Below, in pieces: positions 59,781-64,000 of a DNA stretch of 64,000 nucleotides; the stretch's first letter is position 1; the number at the start of each line of letters is the position of its first letter. The notes under the pieces are model-generated. The model was not told where the DNA came from. It did no database searches and was given only the letters and a program-made list of their open reading frames with translations. Source of the DNA: Phycisphaerales bacterium PN19_bin_20 (lineage in GTDB: Bacteria; Planctomycetota; Phycisphaerae; Phycisphaerales; UBA1924); NCBI GenBank assembly GCA_021173225.1, contig JAJOLK010000017.1:1-64000 (forward strand), given 5' to 3'. The translations under genes were made by a program, and so were the position numbers.

Positions 59781-61010
59781 ATGAAGCACCGGCCGGTGGT
59801 GGGAATCTTGGGGGCGGGCCAGCTTGGGCGGATGCTCGCGCTGGCCGGGCACAACCTTGCGGTGCGGTGCCTGTGCTTTGACTCGGCCCCGGGCCCGGCG
59901 GGCGAGGTCTGTGAGCAGACCATTGGCGGGTTTGATGACGACGCGGCGTTGCGGGCCTTTGCGGCCCGGTGCGACGTGGTGACGTACGAGTGGGAGAACG
60001 TGCCGGTGGCTGCGGCGACGTTGTGCGCGCAGCAGGCCTCCGCGCGGGCGGCCCCGCCGGTACACGCGCTGGCGGTAGCGCAGGACCGCCTGAGCGAGAA
60101 GACGCTGTTTGCTGAGCTGGGCGTGCCGGTCGGGCGGTTTGCGCCGGCGCGGACGCGCGATGAGCTGGCGGCGGCGGCGGCGCATGTCGGGCTGCCGGCG
60201 GTGGTCAAGACTCGGCGCGGCGGATACGACGGTAAGGGCCAGATGGTTGTGCGTAGCGAGAGCGACTTGGTCGCGGCGTGGGCTGAACTCGGCGGGCACC
60301 CGGGGGGCTTGATTGTCGAGGGCTTCGTGGCGTTTGTGCGTGAGCTGAGCGTGCTGGTGTGCCGCCGGGGTGACTGGCTTGGCCAGGGCGGCCCAAGTGC
60401 GGGCCAAAAGCTGGAGCTTGAGTTGGGCGTGGGCGTGGGCGGCGGCGTGGGCGTAGATCTGGGCCCGCGCGTGCGCTGCTATCCGCTGATCCATAACGTC
60501 CACACGGGGGGGATATTGCGTCGCTCGATTGCACCGGCGGCGGGGGTCTCAGTTGAGCTGGCGAGCCGCGCGGTGGCGTACGCGACGCGCATCGTCGAGC
60601 ACCTGGACTATGCCGGGGTCATGGCTCTTGAGCTGTTTGAGACTGCGGCGACGGCCTCGGGCCCCGGCGAGATTTTGGCCAGCGAGATCGCCCCGCGCGT
60701 ACACAACAGCGGGCACTGGACGACGGACGGGAGCGTGACGGGCCAGTTTGAGAACCATCTGCGCGGCGTGCTGGGCTGGCCGCTGGGCAGCACCGACACG
60801 CTGGCACCGGCGGCGGGGATGGTCAATTTGATTGGCACCGCGCCGACGCCCGCGCAGGTCATGGCCGCGTGCGACCGGGCCAAGGTCCATCTTTACGCCA
60901 AAGAGCCCAGGGCGGGGCGCAAACTAGGGCACGTGAATGTGACGGCGGCGACGCACGCGGAGCTTGAGACTTGCTTGGTGCAGGTCGAGGCGCTGCTGAG
61001 GCCGGCTTGA
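59781..61010 (+). CDS. purK: N5-carboxyaminoimidazole ribonucleotide synthase
   Basis: ATP-grasp enzyme making N5-CAIR from AIR, bicarbonate and ATP, the substrate of PurE. The 409-residue product has 'VVGILGAGQLGRMLALAGHNLAVRCLCFD', 'DVVTYEWENVPV', 'VKTRRGGYDGKGQ', 'VEGFVAFVRELSVLVCR', 'LIHNVHTGGILRRSIAPA' and the diagnostic 'SEIAPRVHNSGHWTTDG'. A Gly/Val/Leu repeat insertion sits at about residues 213-230. The ATG start is clear. purE and purK lie in the same order and on the same strand, so co-transcription is likely. Confidence 0.95.
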   Translation: MKHRPVVGILGAGQLGRMLALAGHNLAVRCLCFDSAPGPAGEVCEQTIGGFDDDAALRAFAARCDVVTYEWENVPVAAATLCAQQASARAAPPVHALAVAQDRLSEKTLFAELGVPVGRFAPARTRDELAAAAAHVGLPAVVKTRRGGYDGKGQMVVRSESDLVAAWAELGGHPGGLIVEGFVAFVRELSVLVCRRGDWLGQGGPSAGQKLELELGVGVGGGVGVDLGPRVRCYPLIHNVHTGGILRRSIAPAAGVSVELASRAVAYATRIVEHLDYAGVMALELFETAATASGPGEILASEIAPRVHNSGHWTTDGSVTGQFENHLRGVLGWPLGSTDTLAPAAGMVNLIGTAPTPAQVMAACDRAKVHLYAKEPRAGRKLGHVNVTAATHAELETCLVQVEALLRPA

Positions 61011-61165
61011 GCGCACGATGTTGGCCGAGTTTGGTCTGACAGCGCGCGCGGCGCGTGGTCTGCGGAACTTTGTTCCACCTTGTGCGCGGGAAGCGAAAGT
61101 AAGAAAACCTGCACACACGCGGGGCGCGGGGTAGACACGCGCACGAGAACGAGAGACAATCCGTC

Positions 61166-62464
61166 TTACTTGGGCGTCCAGCCCGGCGGTTGGCGCGTGG
61201 GGTCACGCGGCATCGGCTTGGGGTCGGGCGCTGGCTCTGGCTCCGGGCTGGGCCTTGGCGATGGGCTGGTCGGGACGCCTGGGCGCGGGCTGGGCTGCAC
61301 TGGAAAGATGTCGGGGCCGTCACCTGGAACTTGGTCTGGACCTGGGCCAGGAAGTTGGCCCGGCGGGTTGATTGTCGTGGGTTTGCGGGGTGTGTCGCCG
61401 GGCTCGGCCTCGAAGATCAGTAGCGTCTTGGCCCCGGGGCCGAGCACGAGTGCGGGCCAGCGGCCGCGCCCGACGATCGAGCGCGCGGGGCTCCAGTTGA
61501 CGCCTGAAGCTGCGCTGGCTGAGGTGGTGGTCCAGATGCGCGAGTCGTTGAAGGCGGCCAGGTGCAGGCGGCCGTCGAGCGAGAGCAGCCCGCCTTGCCA
61601 GGGCCCGGCCCACGCGTCACCCGCGACGCGGCGCGGCAGCACCGCGCTGCCCCCAGCGGGCGTGAAGGTGAGCCCGTCGTCAGAGGCGTACACGTCGGCC
61701 CCGCTGGGGGTTGAGCAGAGCATCGTCCAGCGCTCGCCGCTGCGGGCCAGGGCGATGGATGTTTCGGTGCTGGCAGCGGGTGCGCCCGGGCCGCCGGGGG
61801 CGAGCGTCAGGCGGACGCCGGGGTCAAAGGTAAATGAGGCGCCGGCGTCACGCGAGGTTGCGGAGAGGACCACGACTTGGTCGGCTTGCGTGCCAGTGCC
61901 GGGGTCGCTGGGAGCGCCGGGGGTGCTGGGAGCGCTGGGGGCGGGAGTGCCGGGCACTGGTCGCGTGGCGACAAAGTAGGCCCGCAGCGAGCCGGTTTCG
62001 GTGATCGCCAGGGCCGGCCGGCCGCGCGAGCCAAGGTCGCCCGGGAGGCTCTCGATAGGCGCGGGCACCGGCGCGGACCAGCCTCTGGCGTCGCTCGAGC
62101 GTGTGACGCACCACAGCGGCGGCGTGGTTGGCTTGTCGTCATGGTCGTGCAGGGCCATGACGATCACTTGGCCCTCTGGAGTGCGCACGGCGGCGGGCAG
62201 GGCGGCGCGAACCATCACACGCGTGCGCTCGCCGGGTGTGATGGCGGCGTTCGGGCTGGTGGGGCTCACGGAAAGGTCAATGGTGGCGACGACGACCTCA
62301 CCGATGGCCCGCGCGGCACTTGAGGGTGCGTTTGGGCGTGTGCTGGTCTGCGGAAGTTGCGCCGAGCCGACTGGCGCGGCGGCGGCCAGCAGGGCGGGCA
62401 CGAGAGTCGCGGCCAAGAGGGTCTTCGAGATCACGCCCACGGTGAAGTAGTGTCGGGGGTTCAT
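61166..62464 (-). CDS. Exported BNR/Asp-box-like beta-propeller protein
   Basis: A 432-residue product with a signal segment (about 1-34, ending VGSA|QL). The middle has sialidase-like Asp-box motifs 'SRDAGASFTF' and 'SDDGLTFTP' (SxDxGxTF pattern) in repeated strands such as 'SSDARGWSAPVP', suggesting a propeller of the BNR/sialidase fold. No catalytic sialidase residues are recognisable. The C-terminus (about 360-432) is Pro-rich ('PGPGPDQVPG', 'SPRPSPEPEPAPDPKP'), like a wall-spanning or disordered stalk. The ATG is at 62462-62464. It is convergent with purK. Ligand unknown. Confidence 0.72.
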   Translation of the reverse strand: MNPRHYFTVGVISKTLLAATLVPALLAAAAPVGSAQLPQTSTRPNAPSSAARAIGEVVVATIDLSVSPTSPNAAITPGERTRVMVRAALPAAVRTPEGQVIVMALHDHDDKPTTPPLWCVTRSSDARGWSAPVPAPIESLPGDLGSRGRPALAITETGSLRAYFVATRPVPGTPAPSAPSTPGAPSDPGTGTQADQVVVLSATSRDAGASFTFDPGVRLTLAPGGPGAPAASTETSIALARSGERWTMLCSTPSGADVYASDDGLTFTPAGGSAVLPRRVAGDAWAGPWQGGLLSLDGRLHLAAFNDSRIWTTTSASAASGVNWSPARSIVGRGRWPALVLGPGAKTLLIFEAEPGDTPRKPTTINPPGQLPGPGPDQVPGDGPDIFPVQPSPRPGVPTSPSPRPSPEPEPAPDPKPMPRDPTRQPPGWTPK

Positions 62465-62603
62465 TCGGTGCTCTTCGCTGGCGCGGGGCTGGGCGATGCG
62501 GGTTGCGGGAGGCCAGAGGGCCGGGGGGCCAGAGGGGCGGAGGTGTAGATGGACGTGAGGTGTACTTGTGCACCGCCCGCGGTTGCGATGGTATCGTTAC
62601 CAC

Positions 62604-63380
62604 ATGAAGATGCCGCAGCACACCCAAACCGCCACAACGTCCTTCACCTCGCCGGCGGCTGGGGTGATCTCGCCCCGGCAGGCGCGCGGCATACTGGTCT
62701 CGGCGGCTGCGCGCGGTGGTGCGCTGCTGCTTATCGGGGTTGTCGGGCTCGTGAGCAGCGGTTGTGATAGTAAGGGCCCGCCCCCGATGCCCGCGCCGCG
62801 GGCGGTGACGCCAGCGATGACCCCAACCCAGCCGAGCGTCGCGCCGGGGACCAGCGGCGTGACGAGGCCCGCGACGCCCCCGGGCGGTGGGGGTGCTGGA
62901 TCTGGCGGCGGTGCGGTCACGGCGGGCCAGTTCAGCGTCGGTGGGCTGCTGCTGACGATCCCCGAGGGTTGGAAGCCGTCGGTCCCGGCCAGCAGCCCGT
63001 TTGCGCCGATTGCCGACCTTCGGTTTGCGCACGAGGCTGGCGAGGCGCGGGCGGCGTTCTTCGCGGTCGAGGGCGGCGGGGTGACGATGAACATCGAGCG
63101 CTGGCGCCGGCAGGTCAAGCTGCCCGAGGGCATCGACGCGCAGATGACTATGGCCGAGCGTAACGGGATGAAGATGACCCGCATTGATATGACCGGCGAG
63201 TATGCCGGCATGACCCCCGCGGGGCAGGCGGCCCCGCTGCAGACCAACACGCGGTTTGTCGGGATCGTGATCGAGGGCGGCCCGCGTCCGGTGCAGGTGC
63301 GGCTGACCGGGCCCAAGGCGGCCGTTGATTCGGCGCTGGCGAGCTTTGACCAAATGCTGGCGGGCATGACCAAGCCGTAA
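62604..63380 (+). CDS. Lipoprotein-like secreted protein of unknown function
   Basis: A 258-residue product starting at the ATG at 62604. The N-terminal hydrophobic segment (about 37-50, 'GALLLIGVVGLVSSGC') ends with a Cys in a lipobox-like context, suggesting a lipoprotein. A Pro/Gly-rich spacer (52-115) is followed by a compact domain starting 'VGGLLLTIPEGWKPSVPAS' and containing 'FAVEGGGVTMNIERWRRQVKLPEGID' and 'VIEGGPRPVQVRLTGPKAAVDSALASFDQMLAGM', which ends at the stop. This looks like a planctomycete-specific surface lipoprotein domain, probably with a beta-sandwich fold. It is not assigned. Confidence 0.7.
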   Translation: MKMPQHTQTATTSFTSPAAGVISPRQARGILVSAAARGGALLLIGVVGLVSSGCDSKGPPPMPAPRAVTPAMTPTQPSVAPGTSGVTRPATPPGGGGAGSGGGAVTAGQFSVGGLLLTIPEGWKPSVPASSPFAPIADLRFAHEAGEARAAFFAVEGGGVTMNIERWRRQVKLPEGIDAQMTMAERNGMKMTRIDMTGEYAGMTPAGQAAPLQTNTRFVGIVIEGGPRPVQVRLTGPKAAVDSALASFDQMLAGMTKP

Positions 63381-63802
63381 TGGGGCGGACGCCAGCGACG
63401 AGTGACGAATCATGAGCGACGAGCGGGGAGGGCCGGGCTATTGGCTCGATGCCGAGTTCAAAACTGCGCTGCAGGCGTCCGGTGATTGCAGAGCTGGGCC
63501 TCCAACCGGGCTTACAGCGGGTGGTTTCGCTTGACGGCCTGAAGGCGGCTTAGGCAGGAAGAAAGGCTGCCCCACGCGAGGCAGGGACCTGGCCGGTTGA
63601 TTACCTGCCCCGCTCGGAAGACGAATTGGTAGTTGAAAGCCTGCCCCGCGAGCGAACGCGCGAGGGTTTGGCGTGACGCTCGCATTATGCTCTGTGCGCA
63701 GCCGATCTTGGTCTCGGCGCGGGTCGTAGCATCAGCCTTCACGGGCGGCATGTGGTCGGCGGCGGGGGCCGGGTATGGCGGCGGCGCGTGCAGGGAGCTG
63801 GC
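63381..63802. other. 422-bp intergenic region with degenerate repeats
   Basis: No supported gene. It contains a degenerate copy of the 'ggccgggct..ggctcgatg' element (about 63430-63480), several 'GGCAGG..CCTGCC' fragments (63551-63650) related to the hairpin family at 10.8 kb, and the leader of uppP. GGGAG lies 6 nt before the uppP ATG. Confidence 0.55.
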
Positions 63803-64000
63803 ATGGAGATCTGGCAAGCGGTCGTGCTCGGGCTGGTTGAGGGGATCACCGAGTACCTGCCTGTGTCTAGCACGGGCCACCTGATCATCGCCAGCGAGCT
63901 GATGGGCCTGAAGACCCCGGAGGCCAAGAGCGCGGTCAACGCATTTGAGATCGTCGTGCAGGGCGGGGCGATCCTCGCGGTGCTCGGGCTCTACTTCCCG
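63803..64000 (+). CDS. uppP: Undecaprenyl-diphosphatase, 5' part (runs off window)
   Basis: The first 66 codons of a gene continuing past the right edge. '[27 protein letters not shown]' is the hallmark N-terminus of UppP/BacA, which dephosphorylates undecaprenyl pyrophosphate to recycle the lipid carrier for peptidoglycan and polysaccharide synthesis. The continuation '[22 protein letters not shown]' fits the next transmembrane helix. It has an ATG with a GGGAG ribosome binding site. This links the window to the envelope polysaccharide genes functionally but not positionally. Confidence 0.9.
   Translation, partial: MEIWQAVVLGLVEGITEYLPVSSTGHLIIASELMGLKTPEAKSAVNAFEIVVQGGAILAVLGLYFP

Overview
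The window is high-GC DNA (about two thirds G+C by eye) from a bacterial chromosome, most likely a planctomycete of the class Phycisphaerae. Three genes end in a duplicated dockerin-like calcium-loop region closing on a Gly/Ala-Cys C-terminus, a pattern associated with that group. Housekeeping genes are scattered rather than grouped in classical operons (dnaA without dnaN, ptsI without HPr, gatCA without gatB), and many proteins carry long Gly-, Gln- or Pro-rich tails. No tRNA, rRNA, transposase, integrase, prophage or CRISPR array was seen. The gene content looks like core chromosome, so the novelty lies in unusual protein architectures, orphan domains and intergenic repeats.

Layout. 0-13 kb: a peptide-type ABC substrate-binding protein, a TPR-like protein, dUTPase, a penicillin-acylase-family Ntn hydrolase, an overlapping DUF58/transglutaminase pair, a WcaF-like acetyltransferase, an acyl-lipid desaturase and a MoxR ATPase. 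13-24 kb: a rho gene whose product lacks the usual N-terminal RNA-binding domain and has a Gln-rich region instead, divergent from dnaA; a stand-alone secreted dockerin-like protein; a secreted Gly/Pro-rich protein; an Mrp/NBP35 ATPase; asnS; dapB; and a 21-residue Lys/Ala peptide gene with its own terminator. 24-38 kb: three glycosyltransferases; a tightly overlapped rne/rng-dxr-GT41 unit (RNase E/G of 1230 residues, MEP-pathway DXR, TPR O-GlcNAc-transferase-like protein); ptsI; and an RNase Z-like hydrolase. 38-50 kb: a VTT-family membrane protein, gatC-gatA, a membrane-anchored Cys phosphatase, and two giant paralogous secreted proteins (1403 and 896 aa) with identical terminators. 50-64 kb: ferredoxin, metG, dnaE, class II DAHP synthase, a HIT protein, purE-purK, a BNR-like secreted protein, a lipoprotein-like protein and the start of uppP.

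Functional themes: envelope and surface (substrate-binding protein, acylase, glycosyltransferases, dockerin-tagged proteins, uppP), RNA metabolism by low-complexity-rich proteins (Rho, RNase E/G), translation (AsnRS, MetRS, GatCA), replication (DnaA, DnaE), and biosynthesis (DapB, DXR, DAHPS, PurEK). The best candidates for something undescribed are the Rho without a cold-shock-like domain, the RNase E/G with a possible IF2N-like module inside a low-complexity tail, the dockerin-type sorting set with an orphan dockerin, and the 21-aa Lys/Ala peptide.
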